A stretch of DNA of 64,000 bases from Hsuehochloa calcarea (Eukaryota; Streptophyta; Magnoliopsida; Poales; Poaceae), in contig CM070596.1 of the NCBI GenBank assembly GCA_036346395.1, positions 6,307,913-6,371,912 on the forward strand, read 5' to 3'. Below are positions 44,938 through 56,957 of this stretch, piece after piece. The position numbers were made by a program, and so were the translations under genes. Under the pieces are notes generated by a model, which saw nothing but the letters and a program-made list of their open reading frames with translations, did no database searches and had not been told where the DNA came from. Position 1 is the stretch's first letter; each line of letters opens with the position of its first letter.

Positions 44938-47553
44938 TGTCGAGCAATTCAACGATTGCGTGGTTTCGAGCCTTGAAAGTTCGTAGCTAAGATCTTGAGA
45001 GTTGAGCGACTACTACCAAACTTACCTTCTTATCGAAAGGTCGGGCCAGAACAGGACCTTCGTGGTTCATCAAGATTTGAGAGGATTTTTTGTGTAATTC
45101 TGAGAACTTGGGCTGTGGACCGAAAGCACACAGCGTATTTGGCCCAAGGTGGGTAGCCGGCCAAGGGAGGGAGGGGCCAAACCCTAGGCCCTCCCCATCC
45201 CATGCGCCCTCCCCTCTTTTCCCCATCCAGCCGCCACCTTCACCTTCCCTCCCTGTTGCTCCTGCGTCATCACCTCCCCTTGCAACAACCACCACCTAGT
45301 GCCATCTCCTTGGGTGCTACCAGCCAAGAAGGGAGGAAAGACCTTGGGTGATGCCCGCAGAAGAAAGAGGGAAAGCAAGGGAAGAGAAGGGAAGAAGAAG
45401 GGAGAAAAAGAGGAAGGACCAATGACCACGTTTTCTTCTTTGGATGATCTTCAAGGGTAACAATTTGAAAGTCTTTAGCAAGCCCTAATTTAATTTTGGT
45501 TTGATTTGTACATCATTTAGCCAATAGGAAGTGAGGTTTTGGTTCTGTCCAGATTCGTTAGGGTTAGGACAGTGCGTTGCGAGGGCGATTTAGGCTAGTT
45601 AAACTCAAAATTGGCACTCTGTTTGGTTAGATAAAAGATAGGTTATTTCGCTATATTTCTTTAGAGTGTTGGATCATAATTTTTGGATGTGTAAATAATT
45701 AGTTATAATTTTTACAATCCGAGAGTCTGTTCACTTCTTAGGTTTCGGACAACAAACATAGTTTTGCAAATTAAAAATTTAAAATAAATGAATTTGTACT
45801 TTTTGTCTGCATGATGTAGATAGATAAATTTATAATGATTCCAGAGAGGCCAAGATCATATTTTTTGGACAAGTATAATGGGAGTTATGGAATTATGAAA
45901 CATGCGATTCAGTTCTGCTTTTTGTTGGGGACAGTTGGGGAAAAATATTGAATTAGCAAAGTTTGTTGCAGAGCAGAAAAATTAGACTAAATTTATTATG
46001 GTAGCTAACTCCATTTGGATTTTATAATACCTTAGATCACTATTTTTACATGTACCAATTAAAAGATATGGAATCTCTAAGTAAAAATACCGAAGATGAC
46101 ATATCTGTCTTCGAAGTTAAAAACAAGGTTTTAAACCCAATAATATGAACTTTCGATCACCTGAAAAATTAGGCATATAAGTATATAGATTCTAGAAAGT
46201 CCGAGTTCATGATTTTTGGAGCTATACATCTAGAGTTATGATTTTTTCTAGGGTAACTGTCATGTCTTGGACATAGTGGTGTTCGGAAAGAATGGTATCG
46301 TTTCGGGTTACGACTAGGAGCGGATATGCTTATTTAGTTTTATTGCATTATGGTGTGCTTCTGGATGGTAATATCAGTATGTTTTACGAATGCCAGATGG
46401 TGGTGTGAAACCGGGGTTAGAGCCCTGTACTCCTCGTCATCCATCGCACGGTTGAGGCAAGTATAATTTTAGGGCGATACTATGTGTTTGGCAATATCTT
46501 TGATGTGATTCAAGCTCATTATGATTAATCATGCTAAAAATGTTTATTTCATATTGCTTACATGTTGTTCACTAATTGATAAGGCCTATGATAAGAGATT
46601 ATGGATTGTTCATGTCATTTCATGTTACGCATGCATGTTGGCATGATGTACCCATGGGAGTGGGCTTGAGGTCCCCACATGTACGATATGGGAAACGAGG
46701 TTCCCGTCTGAAAAAGGACGGACTTTGGATCCCCGTATTTAAAAATACGGGCATGAGTGAACACCGACGGGTGTTACACTCCGCTATACCGGTATAAGCA
46801 GAGGTGAAGTTGTGCATGGTTTTCATTGCATTGCACTCATGCAATTGAATTGCATGTTTTTATAATGACAACGAACTGTTGGTGATATGATGCTTGTGTA
46901 TGGTTGTTTTACCTGTACGTGTTGAGACTTGGACTCACGCTTGTTGTTTATATTTTTTTAGGTACTTCTTGGGGAAGCGGCATGCATGGGAATGGGATAG
47001 AATCTTTGATGCACTTTACATAACTTTCACCATGATAAATAAATCGCCACTTTTTTTTAATGGAGCATAGTTATTATTGACTGTTATCTTGTGGTTGTGT
47101 CCATCCTTCGCGGTGGAATGTTATCCGTTGTAATAGAGATAGTCATTTATTTCATGTGGCTTGCAAAGTTAAGTTTAAATTTTCAATAAATTATTATCAT
47201 TCTCATGCTTGTTAGATTGCTTTGAAATCCTTCAATGGGTGTTTCAAGAGAAACTCTGCCGAAGGTTAGAAAAAAATATAGTTAATGAGAAACCTTTTAC
47301 TTCGTTATGATAGAATAATTTGTTATGACTGGTTACTCAATGAGTAAGTACCATATAATCGATTAGACCTCTTGTATTCTATCCATGGTGTTTATTAGTT
47401 TGGCTATGTGTAGGTTGTAGTTTATATCTTGTTTTACCGCTAGATTAATTATTAATGAGTAGCTTGCTGAAATTTTATTGTAAGTAGATGTGAAATAGAT
47501 TATTAAGGTAGTTTAGTAGCATTCCAGGCTCAATGTTGGGCTGGAGTGTTATA
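44938..47553 (-). mobile_element. LTR F, same family as the 13837 and 60859 solo LTRs
   Basis: On the minus strand it begins TATAACACTCCAGCCCAACA at 47553 and shares 'TACCGGTATAGCGGAGTG', 'GGGACCTC' and the 'GCCTGGAATGCTACTAAACT' segment with the solo LTR at 13837. Homology can be followed to about 45080; the left end near 44938 is a guess. No TSD was found (the 5-mers CAATT and CGGAT do not match). It is more diverged than the other copies. Confidence 0.65.
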
Positions 47554-47909
47554 CGGATGGTGACGGCGTCATAGGTTCACATCACTTCCTTGCTCCTCGC
47601 GCACCCAAGTCGACCTCTCCCTTGTTGGTACGGTCTGCCACTAGCCATCTCCTCCTACCCCAAGATGACGTTGCAGGCGTGCTCCTAAACCCTTCCTTCT
47701 AGTCTCGCCGCCACCAACGCTCCCTTCATGGCCGGCTACAGCGGTAGCAGCAAGCTTACACCACCATCGCTTGTGTCCGAATCGGAGCCGTCGCCTCCAA
47801 GCTCCAAACTCGTCAGATCTGGTCGGTGGTGTGGCTGGCTGGCACCAAGGGTGCGCCGACAGTTCCTTCATTTACCTGTCGTAGGGGGTGCAACCATATG
47901 CTATGGTAC
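47554..47909. other. GC-rich spacer
   Basis: The frames are open, but I recognise no domain or splice structure. It may be a fragment of a host gene. Confidence 0.3.
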
Positions 47910-48560
47910 CACATTGTAGTAAAGTTACAGGAAATGTGTAGTAGAATCTGATAATAGGTTCTAACTGTAGTAGACAAAGAGCAAAATGACAGTGGACAGA
48001 GACCAAGACTACAGTAGACACAAGATCAACGACTGCAGTAGACATGTACCCAAAAATTACAGTAGACGCATCACCAAACTGTAGTAGACAGGCCAAAACT
48101 ATAGTAGACATGTGCCCAAAAATTGCAGTAGATATGTAACCAAACTCCAGGAAACAAAGACCAAAGCTGCAATAGACACAAAACAAACAATTGTAGTAAT
48201 GGCGATTTGGACCCTTAACCTCAGGACTCAAACCCACTTGTGCTAACCATCCCACCCACATGGACTGATGTTAGATGCTTTTATTTTATTGAGTATATAC
48301 ACAATGTAGTAAACTTGCACAAAAAGTAGTAAAATCTAACTATAACTGTAGTAGCCAAATACTTCAAATTGAAGTAGATAAAAAAAAAACTAAACCACAG
48401 TACACATAGACTAAAATTGCAATAGACACAAGATACAAGACCAACAACTATAGTAGACATATACCAAAAGTTTAAGTAGTTGCATACCCAAGTACAGTGT
48501 ACAAAAGACCAAAAACTGCAATGCGCATATAACCAAGCTACTACAGTAGACACAAGGCAA
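47910..48560. repeat. Quasi-periodic GTAGTAGACA array, duplicated
   Basis: Words of the type ACTGCAGTAGACATGTACCC recur every 20-24 bp. The block 47910-48200 is followed by a direct, diverged copy at 48297-48560; both start 'ttgtagtaaa.tt.cac/aca' and contain 'tctaac/ataactgtagtag'. The 90-bp hinge between them contains the only non-repetitive sequence. Confidence 0.75.
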
Positions 48561-49490
48561 TGACTGAGCTAGTCCGAGCAGGGCGGGGGATAGAAAGAGA
48601 AACGTGAATCGATTTCAAACTTCGAAGGACAGTATCTCCCAGCCCAATCATCTGATTTTTCGATTCGTTTACACTGTTGTAGAATATACGATCATGGTAC
48701 TAGCTTTCTTTTGTTTTTTTTTTCCTGGTGTGATAGGAATGTTGCTGGTCCACCAAGTTAGCCAACGAGCCATGCATGTGGATATAGATTAGAGGGGAGG
48801 TCGACCGGTCGAGCTAGCTAGTACCTGAGCTAGCCGTTTATAGATATATAAATCAGCCGGGTGGAGCTGCCAATAATGTCCAGTGCAAGAATATTCCGAT
48901 GAGCCAGTAGCAACAACCGCTTGCTAGCTGTGGGTACGCATACACCGTGCATGCATGGTCCGAATTGTACTGTCGGAACAGTACACCGCGCGCCGCACCA
49001 GTGTAGTAGCTAGCTAGGCAGGCTCGAGCTAGCTAGGGACACACCAATTGCATGCATGCCGCGCCATGCATGCATGTACAAACTCCCGTGCTTGTACGTG
49101 CCAGCCACCACAACCCCACAATTTTGCTACGTACACACGTACGGTTCTAGCTTTTAACTGCAAATGGCTTAGGCAGGGCGGAGCGGCCATGCCCCGGGCT
49201 ATGCTAGTCTAGCCTTTCTATTCATTTCAATTTTTGGTAAATTTCTTAAAGAGTTTTACCAAACTTTTCGCCTTAGGCCTCGGGCTAGAGCCAACCCTTG
49301 GCTTTGGGCTTAGGTATACATGATCATATATAGTTTGTACGCGTGTTGTACCTGTTGGCGGTGCGGCTCTGTCGTAGACGAAGGTTGGTTGGTTTGCATT
49401 TGTGATCAACGTGTCGGTGACACGACTGATATAGGCATTGTGAAGCTTCCTAGCTATGTGATATATATACACACACAAACACAATAGCGC
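48561..49490. other. Intergenic, no gene seen
   Basis: Rich in GCTAGCTAG and CATGCATG words. A 9-bp perfect inverted repeat, GCATGCATG/CATGCATGC, is at 49050-49073. No coding evidence. Confidence 0.35.
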
Positions 49491-50503
49491 TATTCTGCAC
49501 ATGCGTGTAGAATAGGTTATTCTATGCTCCAACCGCCCCCAGCGCAGCCGATGATACAACCGCACACGCCCCCACACAACTAGCAGTAAAAATCACACCA
49601 CCCCACGTAACCTCATTGTCTCTGTTACTACAACCTCCTTGTGTTTTTACTGGAGCAATGCAAAAGCGATTTACTGCGACCTCATTATGCCTTTTAGTGC
49701 AACACGATAAAGTGATTTTACTGTGATCTCATTGTGCCTTTTACTGCCGCACTACAAATAGATTAACTACCAAGCTGAGTGCAGAGGGTGTGTGATTGTG
49801 ACCTGAGGAAATTTTTTTGCTTAGGTGTGATGGGATAGTAAAAAAAATGTATCACGATTACTTTTCTCACTGTTGCAACTTAATGCCACATGTGTGCGGA
49901 TCGTGGGACCATACCCCGAAAAAAGAGAGTACACTATGAGATGGTCCGACAAGAAAAACGGTATTGTAATTATTGTCATGTACACTACCTATTACTGTCG
50001 ATATAAGAGAAGAATTTCGGGCGTGCAATGTTTGCTACAACCTCCTTCTACATTTACTGCACCATTTCAAGAAATTTACTGCGACCTTATTTGTGCATTT
50101 ACTGCGGCACTACAAGAGGTTAACTGCGACCTCATTTGTGCATTTACTGCAGCACTACATAAGGTTTACTACGACTTCCTTGTGCTTTTATTGCAGCGCT
50201 ACAAAAAGATTTACTGTGACCTTTTTTAGGAATTACTGCGATCTTCATGTTCATTTACATCTTTATAGGACAGACACTATCATGCCTAGTTTTACCGCAA
50301 TCCTTATGCCTTTATTGCGTCTTTATCTGAGATTTACTGCCACATTGAGTTCAAAGGGTAGGTGGAGAGAGAAACGTAGGTTGACGGAGGCGGCAGGTAG
50401 TGGGTTTTCTTTGACCAATCTTTGACCAAGATTGGACGTAGGTTTTGACCCACAGAAGTTGGTGGAGCATAGAATAACCTATTCTACACGCAGGTGCAGA
50501 ATA
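49491..50503. mobile_element. 1-kb element with about 40-bp terminal inverted repeats
   Basis: The left end TATTCTGCACATGCGTGTAG (49491 on) and the right end, read inverted, TATTCTGCACCTGCGTGTAG (from 50503) stay matched for about 40 bp (..AATAGGTTATTCTATGCTCC). The interior holds degenerate direct repeats of TTTACTGCGACCTCATTGTG type (49670-49740 and 50050-50340). The outer flanks are also loosely inverted (cacacacaaacacaatagc / gctattttgtgtgtg). No TSD was seen and no transposase is inside, so it is non-autonomous; superfamily unknown, Mutator-like possible. Confidence 0.72.
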
Positions 50504-51324
50504 ATGTATATATATATATATAGCTATTTTGTGTGTGGGCTGAAGCCTAGCCTGCTCTGCGCGCGACGCACCAGCTCACGCACTTCCCGCGTGTGATTGG
50601 CGGTAAAACGCACACGTGCGCATTGCGATCGGCGATGAAAGTCTCGGTATCACCTAATCTAATAGTAAAAACCAATATCAAAGCAATTTTAGTGGTAAAA
50701 TTGACAGTAAAAAAATCATGTGTCACCTAAATCGGCATAAAAAATAGTTACTCCCGGAATCGATGGTAAAACTAAACTCACTGGTATGTCGTAGATCGGA
50801 CAGTAGTTGACAGTAAAGTTACTCCTGGGGGCACTGGTACGGTGGTAACAAAACTACAGCTAGGCACATGTGTACCCAGCCTATTTTTACTACCGACAAA
50901 CCTAGTGTTTACAGTACTGTCGCCAATTTACTAATTTTTCCAAGTTATATTACTGTAAGTGACATGAATTGTTACTGCCATATATATGTATCTAATTATT
51001 GATCCTATTAATGCATTTTACTTGATGCCAAAATGAATTTTACTATACGAAAAACTTATCGATATGACCACTCGATCACCGTTCATTTAGACAAAAATAA
51101 ACACTGCCGCATATCCTCCCGCGGCACCAACAATAAAAAAGGCAGGCGATCACATACATCCCACTAAACGCGGTCCCCATGTAACCGATCATAAAATCAG
51201 ACCACCTCCCCATAGTCTTCGTCCGATGACTCCCTTCCGACGAATCACATCGATAATGACTACTGGACCTCCCCCCCCCCGGCGGTGCGGAGGAACCCAA
51301 CTAAACGGTGTTCATTCTCCGTAG
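50504..51324. other. Non-coding, TTACTG/GGTAAAA-rich
   Basis: Frequent AGTAAAA/TTTTACTG words, like those in the neighbouring element and in the introns of the Mutator-like gene pieces. It ends at the acceptor CCGTAG before 51325. Confidence 0.4.
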
Positions 51325-51669
51325 GTAGTGGTTGACGAGGCCCCTGAGCCCGATGAAGCTAACGACGATACGATAAATCCATCAGCGCCTCCTTTGCCAC
51401 AGACCAAATATCACAAATGAACCGATGACGAACTAGAGCAAAGCTTTGCATTGGCGGGGAAGAAGATGACAAGGGCATGTAGCATATGCGGCTTGAAAGC
51501 CGGTCACAACAGTGCTACCTGCCAAACACTACCTCAAAACTCCTCATCGAGAGGGCGAGGGGTTAACTATGGCAAGGGGAGGGGGAGGGGGAGGTGGAGG
51601 GGAAGTAGAGAGCGAGGGAGAGGAAGGTCCGGTACACGCCGCCAGTTGATTCATGACGACGAATCATAA
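51325..51669 (+). pseudogene. C-terminal exon of a FAR1/Mutator-like transposase
   Basis: Begins after an acceptor (CCGTAG) and reads VVVDEAPEPDEANDDTINPS, then a TGA at 51418-51420, then TDDELEQSFALAGKK in the same frame. The CX2CX4HX4C knuckle CSICGLKAGHNSATC and an Arg/Gly-rich tail (RGRGRWRGSRERGRGRSG) follow, to TAA 51667-51669. A terminal CCHC knuckle after the SWIM domain is usual in FAR1-type Mutator transposases. The internal stop makes it inactive. No catalytic DDE or SWIM region is present next to it. Confidence 0.6.
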
Positions 51670-52274
51670 ATGGATGACGCTAAAGATAGTCTCAACGCAG
51701 GGTCAAATGGTAGCGATATGTGTTGAATCGCCATGTTTTTACTTCCATAGTAACACATTTACTGCCTTGTCTTATGTGTGATACTGTGTTGCATCTACCA
51801 AATGGAAACAGAGCGTGCTATTAGGCTCACATTGCATGTTTATACTATTTTATACGAGGTATCTTAATGTAATATCATGTGGTATTACTGCTTTTTTAAC
51901 AGTGTTCATAGTAGTCTATTGTTGTCTTCCGCGTAGCAATTACTGTTGTTTATTTGGTCGGAGAAAGAATGCAACAATCAATGCCATCGTCTTCATGAAC
52001 TGCTATGTTGCATATGTTTTACTGTATAATGGCAAATAACATCACTAACATTTGTTTTTATTTGGAATTATTGTGTGTGTGAAAAGAATTTACTTTTAAG
52101 ACGTAACATTGCAGCTCCATCTCCCAATGCGTCTCTTCGTCTCCCCCAAACAACTTATAAATATGTACATCAGCTTGTGAAGGTTTAATTTCACACAAAC
52201 CCAAGCCATCCCCCACTAAAAAAACTCCAAAACATACACTCAAACACAAAAACACAACACAAAAAGGCAAGAAA
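51670..52274 (+). other. Non-coding, with a promoter-like end
   Basis: TTACTG-rich up to about 52100. TTATAAATA at 52155-52163 is followed by an A/C-rich leader-like run up to the ATG at 52275. Confidence 0.4.
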
Positions 52275-52652
52275 ATGCCTTCAAACTCTTTTTCCATTCC
52301 CTTGCTAATGATGGTTATATCCTACCTATCACACATATACGAATAGCTATCTGGGCGGAGCCTGATTAAGGCTACGGACCATGATTATGTCCGAGACCTC
52401 CTCCGTGCTCCGCCCCCGTGTCTACCGGAGAGGGTATTTTCCATCATCCGCATGCTATGTCTCCTGCTTAGTCGGACTAATATCCTTGTGTCCGATATCC
52501 AGCGAACCAATCTCATCCCTGAGATTGTGCTATCGAGCTACGTGAAATCGTGTCAAAGCGTCGATCTAGAGGCTCAAGGACTACATCGACGGAAAAACAA
52601 AAAAATCGACCGTGGAAGAGAGGAGCCACCTCACTTGGACTATCGTCCATAG
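52275..52652 (+). pseudogene. Unidentified ORF with one in-frame TAG
   Basis: ATG at 52275 lies about 115 bp after a TATA box and follows a CACAACAAA-type leader. The frame reads MPSNSFSIPLLMMVISYLSH, meets TAG at 52344-52346, then stays open to a stop at 52650-52652 (LLRAPPPCLPERVFSIIRML; VSDIQRTNLIPEIVLSSYVK). A different frame (about 52570-52790) also reads protein-like (TWTIVHRLPSRDQLEARLAA), suggesting a frameshift near 52560. I do not recognise the family. It could be host sequence captured by the neighbouring Mutator-like DNA. Confidence 0.3.
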
Positions 52653-54683
52653 GCTTCCTTCACGCGATCAACTTGAAGCTCGACTTGCCGCTGCGAAAGA
52701 GTAGGTGGAGACGTTTCTCCACATATTACCTTATCCAGCCCCCGCCAAAGTCCACGAGCAGGATTTCGAACGCCTGAGGGTTTTGATATGTTCCTGCCTT
52801 GGCCACTAGGGCCCCCTGTCGGGACACAAATATGTACATCTGAACTCTCTGTGTATATTGCACTAGTCCAAGATCACGCTAGTAAACACAGTGGCAACAT
52901 TGAAGAAATATCATTCCATATGCAAAAATGACTAGTAAATAGGCAAATAACCATAATTATAAGAGTAACGACCTTAAGGTCAAAGCTTACAATTAATGTC
53001 TCATAAGGCAAATATCTCACATTGTTGCAGCGGAATGTAACAGAATAACTTCAGTAAAGCACATCCATATACCCACAAGCAATCGGCCGGGGTAATGCGA
53101 CCTAGTTCTCTATCCTCGTAAAGCTCCTTCTTGAAAGTAGGCAACTATTATTTCACTTTATCTGCATGATTGCAGCAAGAATGAGTACTCCGAGTACTCA
53201 ACAAGTTGTACCATAAAATACAATTATACATGATGGCTTATTCCAAAAAAAATGGCTTATGTGGTTATTTTGTAATAAAGCGGTATTTGCAATTGAATAC
53301 AGATAATAGATTGAAAGCATACTTCCAAACAAACAAATAATAATAATTTTAGCAAGTATTTTCACAAAGCTTCCATAACCTAATTGCAAGATCAAGGAAG
53401 TCGACTAAAGGGGGGTGAATAAGCGGTTAAAAAATCTCTTTGGCTAAAACCAATTTATACTGCAAAAGCTAATAACAATTTGGTTTTGCACAATGAAAAC
53501 CTAAATCAACTAGGCTTGACTAAGTGCACCAACAATATGAATACAATTGAGTATAAGCAATTAACCAAATACAAGTAAGCAATTGAATTCAAGTAATGTA
53601 AATTGCACAAAGTAAAGCACAATAACAAACCACAATAGACACAATGATGTTTTACCGTGGTGTTTGGAGACTTACCAGTCTTCCCTAATCCACGTTGAAG
53701 TAAGCCCAAACGAATTGAACCGACTCCACAAATTAAGTCAACACCTCCGAGGTAAGTCCAACCACTTGGACCGGTTCCAACACGAACCAACACCTCGATT
53801 CACTCGAGGTTGCTCTTCCTCCACTCTGGATATGGTGAGCACCAAACCACTCGCAACCACACCGGGCCTTCTCACAAGCTTCTTGAGAAGATCACCGGTC
53901 CACGATGCCTCCACGCCGTCTAGGTGTTGGAAAACACCAAGAGTAACAAGTCTCAACTCTCACTTGAACTAATCAAGTGTCTAAACTCAATAGATACACA
54001 ATCTACTACCTAAAGCAACACATGCACTTAGGGTTTACTCTCCAAGCTCACTAAGTGCAACACATGTACATAAGAGATGTGAGGCTTGCTTTTTGCTCGA
54101 AGGAATGAATAGAGGTGCCAAAGATTATTTCCCAACCGGCCAAGATGGGTATATATAGCCCACACACAAAAACTAGCCGTTGGAAACAAAATACTGAAAA
54201 AATCAGCACAAGTGGTACTACTGCCGTTCATAGGTCGGTAATACCGCACCTACACGATAAGCACAGTAACGGCTATATCAGACGAGAAACTAGTCATTGA
54301 AAAGTGCAGCGCAGTACTACCGCCATTGAACATGCGGTAGTTCCGATGATCGGTCATTCCGTTTCTGAAGGACGGTCCTACCGCTTTCACTTAGGTCCAA
54401 CACATGGCACCTACTGGAAAAAAACATATCGCACTATCTTCCGGTATAACCGAGCTACGGTGGTTCCGCTCCCAACACGCCGGTGCTACCGCATTTCCAA
54501 GAGAGCAAATCAAACTCGAAAAGGTGTCTCTCTGAAAAAAAACGTACCGTTGGATTTTTGAACCATCCGGGTTGTGGTAGTTCCGCTCCAGACACCAAGA
54601 CCGGTAAAAGACTAAAAACACATCCTTAGCTCTAGCTAGTCATACCTTTACCTTGTATCTTCTTGAAGCTTGATGACGCACAT

Positions 54684-56554
54684 TGTGGATATCATGGGGA
54701 TATGTTCATGATCTTAGGATAATGAGTCAATTGGCAATGACGTTGTTGGTTTGCCGAATCTTGCGTTTTTAGAAAAGATTCCAAGCTGTCAGGTCTCAGC
54801 CGGTCACACCGGCCAAACCGGTGGTCCGATCGGCTGTGTGGCAGTCCGACCGGCAAGCATTGCCGGTCCGACCGGCCAGAGCTTTAGGGTGAGTTTGGAG
54901 CTAGGCCAAAAATAGAGTGTGTAGGCAAGAGAGGGGAGTCTCCTATACTTGGTCTCATATTTTTTGGAGCTTCCAGTCAAAAGTTATATTCATTTGAAAA
55001 TTCCAGAGAGTTCTCGGATTTCCTGATGAAATTTTGGCTAAGTCATTTTGGGCGGTCTGACCGGCGTTATAAAATCGGTCAGACCGCTTGATATCGGTCA
55101 GACCGGTCAGGTATGGAGGTCAAACCGGTTTACACTTGTTCGTCGGCCGTCTTGGCGGCGTTGTGTTTTGGTTACGTCTAGTGCATGAGTTTCAATGCTT
55201 TAATGTTGCATATTGCATGGTTGAGCTAACGTGGGTCAAGTTGTAAAGAACTTATTCTCGGAGACGATTTCTTTGTCTATTGCTGTGCAGGTGGCTTGCA
55301 GGTCAACGACGGTCAACGGTGAGGAGGATCGGGACTAAGCTTGGAGAGCTGAGGTCCAAAACGATCATGGATGCTGGGTGAGGTCGTGTGACTCAAGCAT
55401 GACACGGAATGGAAAAGATGGTTCGAACGGGCAGTTTGTTGCAGCTAGTTGGATCAAGCGGCGCGGGGGTCGGTGCAAGTGCCTTGGAGGTTCCGATGGG
55501 ATTCAGACAGGACAGACTTGCCGACATGATGAGAGCCGCTGATCAACCTTCACGTGGTGAAACAGGCGATTGCTTCAAATGTAATGTGTGTGTTTGTGTC
55601 CCGTGTGTTTTGGGCCTTAACGGAACCCACTAAGTGAACCCTTCTAAAACCCTAGGCCTCACTATAAATAGAGGGGGTGGTTGGAAATCAGCCCCCAAGC
55701 ACTTCATTTGTAAAAACCCTAGTTTGGGTTAGGGTTTGGAGAGGAGAGGAGATGCTAGGTTCTAGAGAGGAGATTTGTGGGTGTGCTCTTGGATTGAGCT
55801 CTTGTCCTCCTTGAGGGAGTTACTTTAACAAGCAACATCTTGAATCAATCTATGAATGTGATTTCAAGGATGAGTCCTCTTGTGTTTTCCTCTCTCTTTT
55901 GATGTTTTTGGTGCTTCCTTGATCCGGTTGTCTTTGGTTGGTCTCTTGACCTCTTTTACCTTGCTATGATATGTGGAAATACTCCTAGGACCATCTAAAT
56001 CATCAATCCCCCACGAGCAAGATTTGGATCAAGATTTTTGTTTTGCTAGGTTTTGAACCCTCCTTTGGTAAAACTTAAAAAGGTCAACACTTTGACGTGG
56101 ATCTGGACGATCGTTGCTAGGAATAGGTTCCAGATATCCTTAGGGAGGTGTGTTCCAAATTTGGTCTAGTTTCATCGGATAAATCAAAAGTTAGACCAAT
56201 TTTCGTTTTGGTTTCGGGTGGTCTACAGTGGTTCTGGACTAAATCGGTCTGACCGATTTCACAACGGTGGTCAGACCTCCAGGCAGTCAGACCGCCAATT
56301 GGCCGTCGGTCAGACCGCCAGCTATTCAGCCCGCCAATTGGCCATCGGTCAGACCGCCCCTGTGATATCAAACCTCCATTTGTTAGTCTTGTGTTTAAGG
56401 GGGTAATCGGATTCAGCACAAGGCTTCCTCTGTGCATTTACTAATCTTCTTAGCTTTCATAGCTATTGGAGAAAAGTTCGTGTTGAATTTGATTAAAGCG
56501 AAAATCAAGAAAGCATCTATTCACCCCCCCTCTAGTCTCCTTTCCGGTCCTACA
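54684..56554 (+). mobile_element. LTR D: solo LTR of the gag-only copia-type family
   Basis: 1871 bp, TGTGGATATCATGGGGATAT...GGTCCTACA, with an exact TSD CACAT (54679-54683 and 56555-56559). It matches LTRs A and B along its length and carries the GGTCNGACC dyads at about 55050-55130 and 56230-56360. No internal region remains, so it arose by LTR-LTR recombination. It is nested in element E. Confidence 0.93.
55662..55671 (+). promoter_or_regulatory. TATA box in solo LTR D
   Basis: CTATAAATAG, the conserved core promoter of the family, here pointing right towards the Mutator-like remnant. Confidence 0.65.
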
Positions 56555-56938
56555 CACATCATCACTTCAAGTCCGGATCATTGACTTGATAATCATCAAC
56601 ACATGATGATCTTCTTTTCTTCAAGTTTTTTATTTGAATATGCATCAACTCATGATGCATTCTTCACTTGACCTTCATCTATACATGATGGGTCTTCTCT
56701 TGACTTGATGATCCACTCGTAATCATCTCATCTTCTTGATACGCATCAACACATGATGTATCCTTTACACCAAGCTCTTAACTTCAATATTATCAACACA
56801 TAATGACATCCAAAGTCTTCATCATCCTAGAACATAACCTAATCATCCAACTCATGGAAAATGTTAGTTCCACAATGTGATTATCATTAATTACCACATC
56901 ATACCATTTAACTCATAATGGCGGGACAAGATACTTCA

Positions 56939-56957
56939 ATCTTTCCCTCTTTGGTAA
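56939..56957 (-). other. Polypurine tract of element E
   Basis: ACCAAAGAGGGAAAGAT on the minus strand ends exactly where the 3' LTR start TGAAGTATC begins. Confidence 0.7.

Noticed and set aside
48195..48260. tRNA- or SINE-like A-box/B-box words on the minus strand
   Set aside because: TGGTTAGC and GGTTTGAGTCC are nearly adjacent instead of about 30 nt apart and no cloverleaf can be formed, so no tRNA gene is called.
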